This document shows, one piece after another, positions 33,778-42,814 of a DNA stretch of 64,000 nucleotides. The notes beneath the pieces were generated by a model. The model made no database searches and was not told the origin of the DNA. It saw only the letters and a list, made by a program, of their open reading frames with translations. Each line of letters opens with the position of its first letter. The stretch's first letter is position 1. Origin of the DNA: Alphaproteobacteria bacterium (GTDB lineage Bacteria; Pseudomonadota; Alphaproteobacteria; Caulobacterales; Parvularculaceae); assembly GCA_016125455.1 (NCBI GenBank), contig WGLS01000026.1:1-64000 (forward strand), in the 5' to 3' direction. Both the position numbers and the translations under genes were made by a program.

Positions 33778-35307
33778 TCATTGAGCGGGCGGCTGTTCGG
33801 ACGTTTCCCCAAGGCGTCCGCTGCGGCCGCCCGCTTTTTCAAGCAAGTCAAAGGTTGAGAAATCCTCGAGAGTGAAGCGGGCTATCCGACCAAATCCTAT
33901 CGCATTCACAAGCAACGCAAATGCCATGCATGCGACAAGCGTTGCAAGCATCATGTGGATGTAGTGGACCGGATTAAAATAGAAAGAGACAATTCCGTAG
34001 CCAACGCAACCAATGACCACCGCCAGCGCCACCGCCCACGGCGACACGTTCCTGAAGAAAATAGCGACGAAGAAAGCCGACAGGATCGGCATTGACAGCA
34101 GGCCATTGAGCTGCTGGACGAGATTGATGATTGAGTCCGCGCCCGAATAGGCCGGCACCAGCGCTACTGCTAGGGCGACAAATGAAATTGTCATGATTGT
34201 CGCGACGGAACGAACGCTTGGCGCAAACTCAAACTGCCGCTGGAAGAATGGCGCAACGTAGGCATCATGAATATCGCATACGTAGAGAGCTGCGGCCGAG
34301 TTCAATGCGCTGTTGAAGCTCGTGAGGACCGCCGCCGCCATCATCGCCGCAAAGGCGCCGGTAAGCCATGCTGGCAACACGTCGCCGACAATCCGTCCGT
34401 AGGCGGCATCGCCTATATCCCCGTACAACTTGTAAGAAACGACGCCAGGGATTGCGATAATTGCAGGGACAATCATGAGGCGGATCCCCGCGGCCGCGAA
34501 CACCCCCTTCTGAGCTTCGCGAATGGATGGCGCAGCCATCGCCCGCTGCGTGATCGTTTGATTGAAGCTCCAGTAGAAAATTTGAATGAACAGCATTCCT
34601 GTGAAGAGCGTGGCAAAAGGGATTGGCGAATCCGGTCCACCGATCAACGTCAATCTTTCAGCGGGGATGCCAGAGAAATCGAAATCTATGGCCTGCAGCG
34701 CGAGGTAGACCACCAGAAGGCCGAAACCAAGGAGGCCGACGCCGCTATATGTGTCAGAGACAGCGACAGCTCTCAGGCCGCCGAAGAGGGCATAGGCGGC
34801 GCCGAGGACGGCAAATGCCGATGCAATAAATATGAGCGGCGCTTCAATATCGAACAATGACTGCATGAAGAGCGAGCCGGTGTAGAGCATGATTGGGAGA
34901 TAGATGAATAGTCCGCCAAGAAGGAACAAGACCGAGATTAGGGCGCGAAGGGCCTTGCCGCCGAGCCGTTTCTCAAGCAACTCCGTCGTTGTTGTGCAAT
35001 CATGCTTGTAGTAGAGTGGAAGGAAAACCGTCGCGAGTATAACGAGTCCCATGACTGCTGCAAATTCCCACCACGCTATTAATAAAAGTTGGTTCCCATT
35101 CATGCCGACAAGCTGGTCCGTTGAGAGGTTTGTCAGGGTTATTGAGCCGGCAATGTAAGCCCATGAAAGCGTGCCGCCTGCCAGGAAGAGGTCTTTCTCC
35201 TGGTCCGCCAAGTGCGATCTGGGTTCACGGCACTTTAGGTAGGTCAGCAGGCCGATAAGCGCCGTTATTCCGAAGAAGATGGCGATTTGTAGTAGGTCGA
35301 TTTGCAT
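33778..35307 (-). CDS. Sodium/solute symporter (SSS family, sugar type)
   Basis: The product is a 509-residue integral membrane protein with about 13-14 helices of the sodium:solute symporter fold. Family features include FLAGGTLSWAYIAGSITLTN near residue 42 and the GLRAVAVSDTYSGVGLLGFG block near 177. The SFNQTITQRAMAAPSIREAQ segment lies near 250. Within the family it resembles the SglT-like sugar carriers. It lies 45 bp behind the beta-galactosidase gene, so galactose or galactoside uptake with Na+ is the likely job (inference). Confidence 0.88.
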   Translation of the reverse strand: MQIDLLQIAIFFGITALIGLLTYLKCREPRSHLADQEKDLFLAGGTLSWAYIAGSITLTNLSTDQLVGMNGNQLLLIAWWEFAAVMGLVILATVFLPLYYKHDCTTTTELLEKRLGGKALRALISVLFLLGGLFIYLPIMLYTGSLFMQSLFDIEAPLIFIASAFAVLGAAYALFGGLRAVAVSDTYSGVGLLGFGLLVVYLALQAIDFDFSGIPAERLTLIGGPDSPIPFATLFTGMLFIQIFYWSFNQTITQRAMAAPSIREAQKGVFAAAGIRLMIVPAIIAIPGVVSYKLYGDIGDAAYGRIVGDVLPAWLTGAFAAMMAAAVLTSFNSALNSAAALYVCDIHDAYVAPFFQRQFEFAPSVRSVATIMTISFVALAVALVPAYSGADSIINLVQQLNGLLSMPILSAFFVAIFFRNVSPWAVALAVVIGCVGYGIVSFYFNPVHYIHMMLATLVACMAFALLVNAIGFGRIARFTLEDFSTFDLLEKAGGRSGRLGETSEQPPAQ

Positions 35308-35352
35308 GCCGTTGATGCCGTCAATTTGAGGTTTCAGCGATCAGTTCGGCGT

Positions 35353-37305
35353 CTATCGCCAGATGGAAAATGATGCTGGCGACAGGGTTTGGCCGCCCGA
35401 TATGAACTCGGGGTCGTGAGCGAAGAGCTCCGCAGGCAACGTGACGTCATTCGGGCCGTAGTTAAAGGCGAACGTCAATTCCCCACTACGTCTCACCCGG
35501 ACGTCTTCTGGTAACTCGACGGTCCGAAGTCCTGCCTTGGAGACAAGGCGCCCGATCAGGCTAGCGAGAAATGCTGGCTCGGGCGCGCCTGCCAGATAGT
35601 GAACGCGTCCATGCTCGTATAGAAGGCCAACCCCATCAGCTGTCTGAGCGATTGGCTTGATCTCGGACTCTACATGATCGAGCCAGATGCGACAGCCCAC
35701 GTCCTGACCTTCCCATTGCCCTGTTGCAACATAGTATTCAGGAAAACTTTCGCATCGAACGACACGGATCGGAATTAGATCCTGAAGGGGACCTGGCGGC
35801 ATTTCGTCAGGGATGTGGAAGACACTTGTTTTTGCGCCAGTACGGGGCCCGAAAAGCAATGCGGCGGTCGTTGCCGCGAATGCGCCAATTGCGTCCTCTG
35901 AAATGATTGGCAACGATGGACAGAGCACAACCGAATATTTTGAGAGGTCGTCGCCCGGGGCTACGATATCGATATCGACGGCGAGCCGCCTCGCCGCATT
36001 GTACCACTCGAGCAGCAGCGCAGGATAGCTCCAGCCTGCGCTCTGTCGCTCGGCCTCGAACACCCAATGCGCTTCATACGAATGAACAAGCGCCACCTTC
36101 GCCTCGACAGCCCTCGCCTCGATTGACGCAAAGTCAGCGGCGGCGCAACGCGCTTCGCCAAATCCAGGCGCCGGTTCGTTGGCTGGCGTCAGTAGTCCGG
36201 CATGCATTTGCTCCTGTCCGAATGGAACTTGGCGCCAACGGAAATAGCTGACTGCTTCGGCCGCGTGCGCCGCGGCCTCGACGCCCCAAAGGCGAACCAT
36301 TCCGGGCAATGGCGCCGGGTTATGTGGCGCCCAATTCACCGGCCCGGGCTGTTGTTCAGATACCCGCCAGCGGCCTCGACCGCAGCGTCGGTAGAGGTCA
36401 TGGTGAAATCCGGCGAAATCCGGATGTCCTTGGCGCATATAACGCCTCTTGATGTGGGTGGGCAGTTCAGCAAGATCAAGAAAGCCGAGTGGATAACTGT
36501 CCCAGCCAATCGCATCGAGGTCCAGGCCCAACTGGTAGTGGTCGAACTCGAAATAGAACCCCATTGCATTGTGAACAATCGGCCGTCCCGGCGAGAGTCG
36601 TCTCAATATGTCCGCCTGAAGACGATTGAAGGAAATAACTTGATCTGACGAAAACCGATAAAAATCAAGCAGGTGCGACGGATTCGCCTCAGTTACGAGG
36701 AGGTTTGGCAGGTCGACTTCCGTAAAACTCCGGTACGATTGACTCCAGAACGTCGTACCCCACGCCTCGTTCAGGGCGGACGCCGTGCCGTATCGATTGG
36801 ATAGCCAGTCCCGGAATGCGGTCGCCGCGGCCGGCGAATAGCTTCGGGTGGTATTGTGGCAGCCGTATTCGTTATCGGTTTGCCATGCCGTGATAGCGTC
36901 AAGCTGGCCATATCTTTCAGCAATGGCCGTGACAATTCGAACGGTCTCGTTGCGATAGCGAGGCGACGAAAAACAATAGTGCCGTCGTGAGCCGAAGCGG
37001 CGCGGACGGCCATGCCTGTCCCAGGCGAGGATTTCCGGCGCCTCGTCGACCAGCCATTTAGGCGGCGTTGCCGTCGGCGTGCAGAGCATCACCCTGAGGC
37101 TTGCGGATGTTAGCGTGTCGATCGCGCGGTCAAGCCAGTCCCATTGAAACTCGCCACGTGAAGGCTCGATCCGCGCCCATGAAAATTCGGCAATCCGCAC
37201 TTCGCGGACGCCAATCTCCGCCATGCGTCTGGCATCATCGCGCCACTGGCTTTCCGGCCATTGCTCCGGGTAGTAACATATGCCGAGGTATGGCGCGGCG
37301 GTCAT
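35353..37305 (-). CDS. Beta-galactosidase, glycoside hydrolase family 42
   Basis: The enzyme hydrolyses terminal beta-galactosides. It starts with GICYYPEQWPESQWRDDARR, typical of GH42. The acid/base Glu146 lies in AWQTDNEYGCH, and the nucleophile Glu317 in VSEQQPGPVNW. ATG 37305 has a GGAGAG site and overlaps the stop of the alpha-galactosidase (ATGA); a longer frame to 37452 is a shadow. The length of 650 is normal. No signal peptide is seen, so it is cytoplasmic and depends on an importer such as the symporter next door. Confidence 0.93.
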   Translation of the reverse strand: MTAAPYLGICYYPEQWPESQWRDDARRMAEIGVREVRIAEFSWARIEPSRGEFQWDWLDRAIDTLTSASLRVMLCTPTATPPKWLVDEAPEILAWDRHGRPRRFGSRRHYCFSSPRYRNETVRIVTAIAERYGQLDAITAWQTDNEYGCHNTTRSYSPAAATAFRDWLSNRYGTASALNEAWGTTFWSQSYRSFTEVDLPNLLVTEANPSHLLDFYRFSSDQVISFNRLQADILRRLSPGRPIVHNAMGFYFEFDHYQLGLDLDAIGWDSYPLGFLDLAELPTHIKRRYMRQGHPDFAGFHHDLYRRCGRGRWRVSEQQPGPVNWAPHNPAPLPGMVRLWGVEAAAHAAEAVSYFRWRQVPFGQEQMHAGLLTPANEPAPGFGEARCAAADFASIEARAVEAKVALVHSYEAHWVFEAERQSAGWSYPALLLEWYNAARRLAVDIDIVAPGDDLSKYSVVLCPSLPIISEDAIGAFAATTAALLFGPRTGAKTSVFHIPDEMPPGPLQDLIPIRVVRCESFPEYYVATGQWEGQDVGCRIWLDHVESEIKPIAQTADGVGLLYEHGRVHYLAGAPEPAFLASLIGRLVSKAGLRTVELPEDVRVRRSGELTFAFNYGPNDVTLPAELFAHDPEFISGGQTLSPASFSIWR

Positions 37306-39374
37306 TCGGTTCTCTCCAAGAGTAAAATCAGGGCCTCGCCGGCATGGCGTGGAGGATGGCTGACGCCTTGGCTCGCAAGTTCGTCGCTGGTCGCCTCGCC
37401 TCGCTCGCGTCGCTGTACGGGCGTTGTGAAGTCCAGTTCGATCACCCGCCACCGGATCCCCGCGGGAAGGTCCAGCGGCGCGGTGCGCAGCAGGATTGCT
37501 GACGTCGGTTCAGCAATACGAATGATCCGAACGAGCGCCCGCTCGCGTTTGGCGGCGACGACGACATCAATCTTCAATCCAGGATCTGCGCTATCGACGA
37601 TATGGTACTCGCCTTCGACCAGCAGTTGCCGACATTCCTTCCATGCGACGACCGCTCGCTTGAGTACGTCACGCTCTTCCAGCGGCAGCGCGGAAGGATC
37701 AAGCTCAATTCCGAAATGGCCAAAGAACGCAACGGCGCATCTGAACGCCATGGTTGTCACTCGCCGGGTCCAGTGATTGGGACTCGGGCCGACGTGGGCC
37801 CCAAGCATCTCCAGTGGCACAAATTCCGACGCCGCAAGCTGAATCCGGATGCGCTCGAACGGGTCAGTCGCGTCCGACGTCCAGAAACGATCGGCGAAAC
37901 CAAGGACGCCAAAGTCGATTCGTCCACCGCCGGATGCACAGGATTCGATCGCAACCTCTGGCCACTTTGTTCGAATTCGCAACAGCAATTCATATAGTCC
38001 GGTCATGGATGCTGATGCGGCTGGACGCCCCCGCGAGACCGATGGATACGACTCGCGATTGCAGTCCCACTTCAAGTACCGAATGGGTTGATCAGTCAGG
38101 AGACGATCAATCGCATTGAAGAGATAGTCGCGTACCTCGAGTTGCGATAGATCAAGAACCAGTTGATTGCGGCCCGTCGGCATGGGCAGGCCCTCCGCCT
38201 GCAGTATCCAATCGGGGCGGGCTCGAAACAGATCGCTGTCCTCGTTCACCATTTCCGGTTCAACCCAAAGGCCAAACTCCATGCCGAGCGATTCGACATG
38301 CGCCGCTAACGGACCAAGGCCGTTTGGGAATTTTTCCGGATCGGGCGTCCAGTCGCCCAGGCTCGATACCGGTCCGGCGCGCCCCTTGAACCAGCCGTCG
38401 TCGAGAACAAATCTTTCCGCGCCGACATCTGCGGCCGCGTCGGCGAGGCGCATCGCCGTGGTTTCGCCGACATTGAAATAGGCGGCTTCCCAGGTGTTGG
38501 CGTGAACCGGTCGCCGCGTGCGGGTGGGCGGTGCAATCGACCTGGCAAGGGCGTGCAGGCGCCGCGAAAGATCATTCCGTCCACGGTCCGTGACGAACAG
38601 GAAGGCCGGCGGGGACCGGTAGGTTTCGTCTTTCTCCAGAATGATTTCCCCGGGCGCCAGCCATTCCGCAAGCGAAAGTCGTTTCTCGCCGTCGCCGGTT
38701 GTTTCCACGCTTGCTTCGCTATTTCCAGACCAGGCAAGAACGGCCGCAATTGCAGGTCCTTCCGTCGCCGTCGTTCGAGCCGAAACGATCCGCAGTCTTG
38801 GCCCGCCATCGAAGCCAGGCCGCCCGCCGCGCCCGACCTTGGACCAGCGCCCCGAGACAATCTCCGCTGCGTCTCGATGTCCTTCTGCGCTCCAGGCGCC
38901 GAAAGTCGCTTCGCGATGGGTCGCCCAGTCCGGCAGAGGAAGAGAAAGCGCGGCGAGGCGCATAACCCGCATGGCCGCGTCAACGCTGTTGGAAATCGAG
39001 GTCGATGCGGAGAAACCACCCGCCGTCAGTGCGCGAATTGAGATCGCCGCCTCGCATCCGCCTCTTGTGTCGCGATACTTCAGCTCCGCATGGGAAACAT
39101 CGGCGGAGACTTCGACGCACTCGAAGTCGTAGATGCCATCGCCGCCGTCGTGTTGGGCGAGGAGAGCGGGCTCTCCGAAGAATCCGAGGCCGTAGGTAGG
39201 AAACAGGCTGGATACGCTTCGGCGGTCTGGCCCGCCGGGCAACGCCGGCGGCGTCGGGACGACCCAGCCGTCGGCCGGCGCAAAGGCGCGTCCGAAATAG
39301 ACAAGCTTCGGTCCGCCGTCGCTGGCGGCGATAACGAGCGTGATGTCTTCGGACGTGAGTTCAATGACTGACAT
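37302..39374 (-). CDS. Alpha-galactosidase, glycoside hydrolase family 36
   Basis: The enzyme releases galactose from alpha-galactosides such as melibiose or raffinose. GH36 features are ERFVLDDGWFKGR, GLWVEPEMVNEDSDL, the nucleophile Asp in RYLKWDCNR (residue 437) and the acid/base Asp in FWTSDATDPFERI (residue 501). ATG 39374 gives 690 residues; GTG 39416 would add 14 and would overlap the inverted repeat at 39407-39431. There is no clear signal peptide. It is coupled to the GH42 gene by ATGA and divergent from ilvD. Confidence 0.92.
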   Translation of the reverse strand: MSVIELTSEDITLVIAASDGGPKLVYFGRAFAPADGWVVPTPPALPGGPDRRSVSSLFPTYGLGFFGEPALLAQHDGGDGIYDFECVEVSADVSHAELKYRDTRGGCEAAISIRALTAGGFSASTSISNSVDAAMRVMRLAALSLPLPDWATHREATFGAWSAEGHRDAAEIVSGRWSKVGRGGRPGFDGGPRLRIVSARTTATEGPAIAAVLAWSGNSEASVETTGDGEKRLSLAEWLAPGEIILEKDETYRSPPAFLFVTDRGRNDLSRRLHALARSIAPPTRTRRPVHANTWEAAYFNVGETTAMRLADAAADVGAERFVLDDGWFKGRAGPVSSLGDWTPDPEKFPNGLGPLAAHVESLGMEFGLWVEPEMVNEDSDLFRARPDWILQAEGLPMPTGRNQLVLDLSQLEVRDYLFNAIDRLLTDQPIRYLKWDCNRESYPSVSRGRPAASASMTGLYELLLRIRTKWPEVAIESCASGGGRIDFGVLGFADRFWTSDATDPFERIRIQLAASEFVPLEMLGAHVGPSPNHWTRRVTTMAFRCAVAFFGHFGIELDPSALPLEERDVLKRAVVAWKECRQLLVEGEYHIVDSADPGLKIDVVVAAKRERALVRIIRIAEPTSAILLRTAPLDLPAGIRWRVIELDFTTPVQRRERGEATSDELASQGVSHPPRHAGEALILLLERTE

Positions 39375-39406
39375 TGATCGGGTGGTGATTCCTGCGGCGG
39401 TAGGAG

Positions 39407-39431
39407 AAACCGACACGCTTCCGCTCGGTTT
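39407..39431. promoter_or_regulatory. Inverted repeat at the head of the galactoside operon
   Basis: AAACCGA (39407-39413) and TCGGTTT (39425-39431) form perfect seven-base arms 11 bases apart, 33 bp before the GH36 start. The arms resemble half-sites of LacI-type repressors (AAACCG/CGGTTT), though the spacing is wider than usual. It is a candidate operator for the operon, or for divergent ilvD. Confidence 0.35.
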
Positions 39432-39508
39432 GTCGAGATGTCGACTGGTCGGCGTGGCGCGCGGTCGATCTCTCGTCTAGGTTTGCGCCGAAAACAACAG
39501 AGGAAGCG

Positions 39509-41221
39509 ATGTTCGACAAGACGAAACTGCCGTCACGACATGTCTCCATGGGGGCGTCAAAGGCCCCACAGCGGTCCTATTACTACGCGATGGGCCTCGA
39601 CCAGTCGGACATCGACAAGCCGTTTGTGGGGGTCGCCTCATGCTGGAATGAAGCGGCGCCCTGCAATATCTCGCTCATGCGACAGGCGCGGTCAGTGAAA
39701 GAGGGAGTCAGGGCCGGCGGCGGCACGCCTTTCGAATTCTGCACAATTACGGTCACCGATGGCATCGCCATGGGGCATGAGGGCATGCGGTCGTCGCTCG
39801 TCAGCCGGGAAGTCATCGCCGACAGCGTCGAACTGACAATGCGCGGCCATTGCTATGACGCGCTCGTCGGCTTGGCCGGCTGCGACAAGTCGCTGCCTGG
39901 CATGATGATGGCGATGCTCCGCCTAAACGTCCCAAGCGTTTTCTTTTACGGCGGTTCTATCCTTCCAGGCTGCTGGAAGGGACGGGACGTGACCGTGCAG
40001 GATGTCTTCGAGATTGTCGGCGAACACGCCGCAGGCAGGGCAAGCGACGATGACGTGCGCGACCTCGAGCGCGTGGCATGCCCGAGCGCCGGGGCCTGCG
40101 GCGGTCAATACACTGCGAACACCATGGCGTGCGTCGCGGAGGCGATCGGCCTCGCCCTGCCATTTTCCGGCGCCTTGCCGGCCCCCGACGAAGGCCGCGA
40201 CGCCTACGCCCGGGCAGCGGGGGATGCAGTGATGAGACTGCTCGCGAGCGGCTTGAGGCCGCGCGACATCTGCACCCGCGAGGCGTTCGAGAACGCCGCG
40301 GCGGTCGTCGCCGCGACAGGCGGATCAACAAACGCGGGACTGCACCTGCCGGCGATGGCGAACGAGGCGGGGATCGAGTTCACGCTTCAGGACGTCGCCG
40401 AGATCTTCCGCAAGACGCCTTATCTCGCTGACCTGAAGCCCGGCGGCCAATACGTCGCCCGTGACATGGCCGAGGCGGGCGGCATGCCCGTCTTGATGCG
40501 GACGATGCTCGATGGCGGCTATATTCACGGCCACTGCCTGACCGTGACGGGCAAGACCATCGCAGAAAATCTGGAAGGCGTCGCATTCCGGACCGACCAG
40601 AAAGTCATTCATCCAGTAACGAAACCCCTGTCGCCCACCGGCGGCGTCGTTGGCCTTGTGGGATCGCTCGCGCCTGAAGGCGCGATCGTCAAGGTCGCCG
40701 GCATGAAGAACCTGAAGTTCCGCGGCCCGGCCCGCGTCTTCGACAGCGAGGAGGCGGCGTTCAAGGCCGTCACCGAGCGTCAGTACAAGGACGGCGAGGT
40801 GCTGGTCATCCGCTACGAAGGGCCGAAGGGCGGCCCCGGCATGCGGGAAATGCTGGCGACGACGGCCGCCCTCTACGGCCAGGGCGCTGGCGACAAGGTG
40901 GCGCTCATCACCGACGGTCGGTTTTCCGGCGCGACGCGCGGGTTCTGCGTCGGACATATCGGGCCCGAAGCCGCGGACGGAGGGCCGATCGGCCTCCTCA
41001 ACGACGGCGATATTGTCGCGATCGACGCCGAAGCCGGGACAATCGAGGTTGAATTGTCGCCCGATGAACTTGCCCGCCGGCGCGCCGCCTTCGCGCCGCG
41101 CGACAACAAATACGCCACGGGCGCGCTCTACAAATTTGCGCAGACTGTGGGCCCGGTTCGCCTCGGCGCCTGCACCCACCCGGGGGCGCGCGCGGAACGG
41201 CACATGTATGCGGATATCTGA
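39509..41221 (+). CDS. ilvD: Dihydroxy-acid dehydratase
   Basis: The enzyme dehydrates 2,3-dihydroxy-3-methyl acids in valine, leucine and isoleucine synthesis. Iron-sulfur cluster and metal-site motifs are SCWNEAAPCN (Cys45/Cys52), AGCDKSLPG (Cys125) and CPSAGACGGQYTANTMA (Cys197). This cysteine set fits the 2Fe-2S type. ITDGRFSGATRGFCVGHIGPE near residue 470 is also conserved. The length of 570 is typical. Members of this superfamily that act on sugar acids exist and the neighbour is a galactoside operon, but the motif set matches IlvD best. Confidence 0.9.
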   Translation: MFDKTKLPSRHVSMGASKAPQRSYYYAMGLDQSDIDKPFVGVASCWNEAAPCNISLMRQARSVKEGVRAGGGTPFEFCTITVTDGIAMGHEGMRSSLVSREVIADSVELTMRGHCYDALVGLAGCDKSLPGMMMAMLRLNVPSVFFYGGSILPGCWKGRDVTVQDVFEIVGEHAAGRASDDDVRDLERVACPSAGACGGQYTANTMACVAEAIGLALPFSGALPAPDEGRDAYARAAGDAVMRLLASGLRPRDICTREAFENAAAVVAATGGSTNAGLHLPAMANEAGIEFTLQDVAEIFRKTPYLADLKPGGQYVARDMAEAGGMPVLMRTMLDGGYIHGHCLTVTGKTIAENLEGVAFRTDQKVIHPVTKPLSPTGGVVGLVGSLAPEGAIVKVAGMKNLKFRGPARVFDSEEAAFKAVTERQYKDGEVLVIRYEGPKGGPGMREMLATTAALYGQGAGDKVALITDGRFSGATRGFCVGHIGPEAADGGPIGLLNDGDIVAIDAEAGTIEVELSPDELARRRAAFAPRDNKYATGALYKFAQTVGPVRLGACTHPGARAERHMYADI

Positions 41222-41241
41222 ACCCTTGCGTGGAAGGGTTG

Positions 41242-42729
41242 CTATCGAAACGCGTCCTTGCACCGTTCTCGGAGGATTTCCTTCCCTACCTTGCCCATGG
41301 CGTTGCGCGGCAACTCGTCGAGCCAGATGAACCGGCGCGGGCGCTTGAACTTTGCGAGCGGCGCGATGATGGCGGCGAGTTCGTCGTCATCGGGGCGTTC
41401 CGCGCCTGCGCCGACGAGGAAGGCGACAACGCCTTCCCCCATGTCCGCGTGCGGCGCGCCGACGACGGCGCTTTCCGCGATGGCGGCCGCGGCGTCGAGG
41501 ATTTCCTCGATCTCCTTTGCGTAGACATTGTAGCCGCCGACGATGATGAGGTCTTTCGCCCGGCCTACGAGAGACAGCCGCCCGCTGTCATCAATCGCGC
41601 CAATGTCGCCTGTGCGAAACCATCCATCATCCGTGAACGCTTCCGCAGTCCTGGCCCCGTTGCGCCAGTAGCCTGCGAAGACCCCGTCGCCGGCGACCTC
41701 GACTTCGCCGGTGGCGTCGCCGTCGGCTATGCGGATCCGCACCCCGGGCAGAGGGAAGCCGACTGTACCGGCGACCCGGTCTCCGGTCAGCGGGTTGGAC
41801 GTGATTATGCCGGCTTCAGACATGCCGTAGCGTTCGAGGATGCGCTGGCCGGTTCGTTCTTCGAATGCGGTGAATGTCTCGCTCGTCAACGGCGCGGACC
41901 CGGAAATGAATATTCGCACCGCGCGTGCGGCGACAGCGTCGAACGTCGGCTCTCGGAGTAACCGGGCATAGAACGTTGGCACGCCCATCATGACCGTAGC
42001 CTGCGCCAGATCGCGGGCGACCGCCGCGGGATCGAAGGCGCGGTGAAACAGAACTCGCGTTCCAGCGAGCATCGCTGCGTTCAGGGCGACGAACAGGCCA
42101 TGAATGTGAAATATCGGCAAAGCGTGCAGAAGCGTATCGCTGTCGCTCATGTCCCAGGCCGCGACGAGCGCCTCGGCGTTGGTGCGCAGATTGTCGTTCG
42201 TCAGCATCGCGCCTTTCGACCGGCCAGTTGTGCCCGATGTGTACAGGATGGCTGCGAGATCGTCGCCGCGCCGGGCGACAGGCGGCAGGGTCGCCACCAT
42301 CCTGGCGGCGTCAATCAATGATCCCGTTCCGTCCCTCGAAAGGGTCAAAAACGCGAAGTCCGCAGGCGCTGCTCGCGCCGGATCGCCGACATATAGCGCC
42401 GGATCGGCGTCGTTGAGGAAAAAGGCGCGTTCTTCGTCCGTGTAGGCAGTGTTCAGGGGCGTATAGACCGCGCCGCTGCGCAGCGCTGCCAGATAGAGCG
42501 CGACGTTCTCGGGCGATTTTTCGACCTGAGCGACGATCCGGTCGCCGGGCGAGACCCCTGCGGCGGCAAGCGCGCCGGCGATCCGCCCTGAGAGGCCGTC
42601 AATGTCGCGAAACGACCACGTCCGCGCTCGGTCGATCAGAAACGGCGCGTCGGGTCGTTCAGCAAGAGCGGCTGTCAGGCGGGCGTGAAAATCCCCTAGG
42701 GTCGCGACGTCATCCATGGAGTCCAGCAT
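41242..42729 (-). CDS. matB: Malonyl-CoA synthetase (MatB-type acyl-CoA ligase)
   Basis: This AMP-forming ligase would make malonyl-CoA or methylmalonyl-CoA from the free acid. The AMP-binding motif is LYTSGTTGRSKGAML. MatB-like sequence runs through VAQVEKSPENVALYLAALRS and GAVYTPLNTAYTDEE. The C-terminal lysine motif is GKVGKEIL. ATG 42729 is chosen by its GGAGAA site; the frame opens to 42873, but that reaches into the divergent cyclase gene. This gives 495 residues. Other short-chain acyl-CoA ligases are possible. Confidence 0.78.
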   Translation of the reverse strand: MLDSMDDVATLGDFHARLTAALAERPDAPFLIDRARTWSFRDIDGLSGRIAGALAAAGVSPGDRIVAQVEKSPENVALYLAALRSGAVYTPLNTAYTDEERAFFLNDADPALYVGDPARAAPADFAFLTLSRDGTGSLIDAARMVATLPPVARRGDDLAAILYTSGTTGRSKGAMLTNDNLRTNAEALVAAWDMSDSDTLLHALPIFHIHGLFVALNAAMLAGTRVLFHRAFDPAAVARDLAQATVMMGVPTFYARLLREPTFDAVAARAVRIFISGSAPLTSETFTAFEERTGQRILERYGMSEAGIITSNPLTGDRVAGTVGFPLPGVRIRIADGDATGEVEVAGDGVFAGYWRNGARTAEAFTDDGWFRTGDIGAIDDSGRLSLVGRAKDLIIVGGYNVYAKEIEEILDAAAAIAESAVVGAPHADMGEGVVAFLVGAGAERPDDDELAAIIAPLAKFKRPRRFIWLDELPRNAMGKVGKEILRERCKDAFR

Positions 42730-42814
42730 AACGAGTTTCTCCGACTTGTGCGCGCGCATCGCGCCGGACATAAAGGCGGTTATGTGACGCCAAGCTGAGG
42801 CGACGGAGACGCCG

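Noticed and set aside
40325-41263. 312-codon minus-strand frame inside ilvD
   Set aside because: It is antisense to a gene with all its cluster cysteines in place, and has no domain signature.
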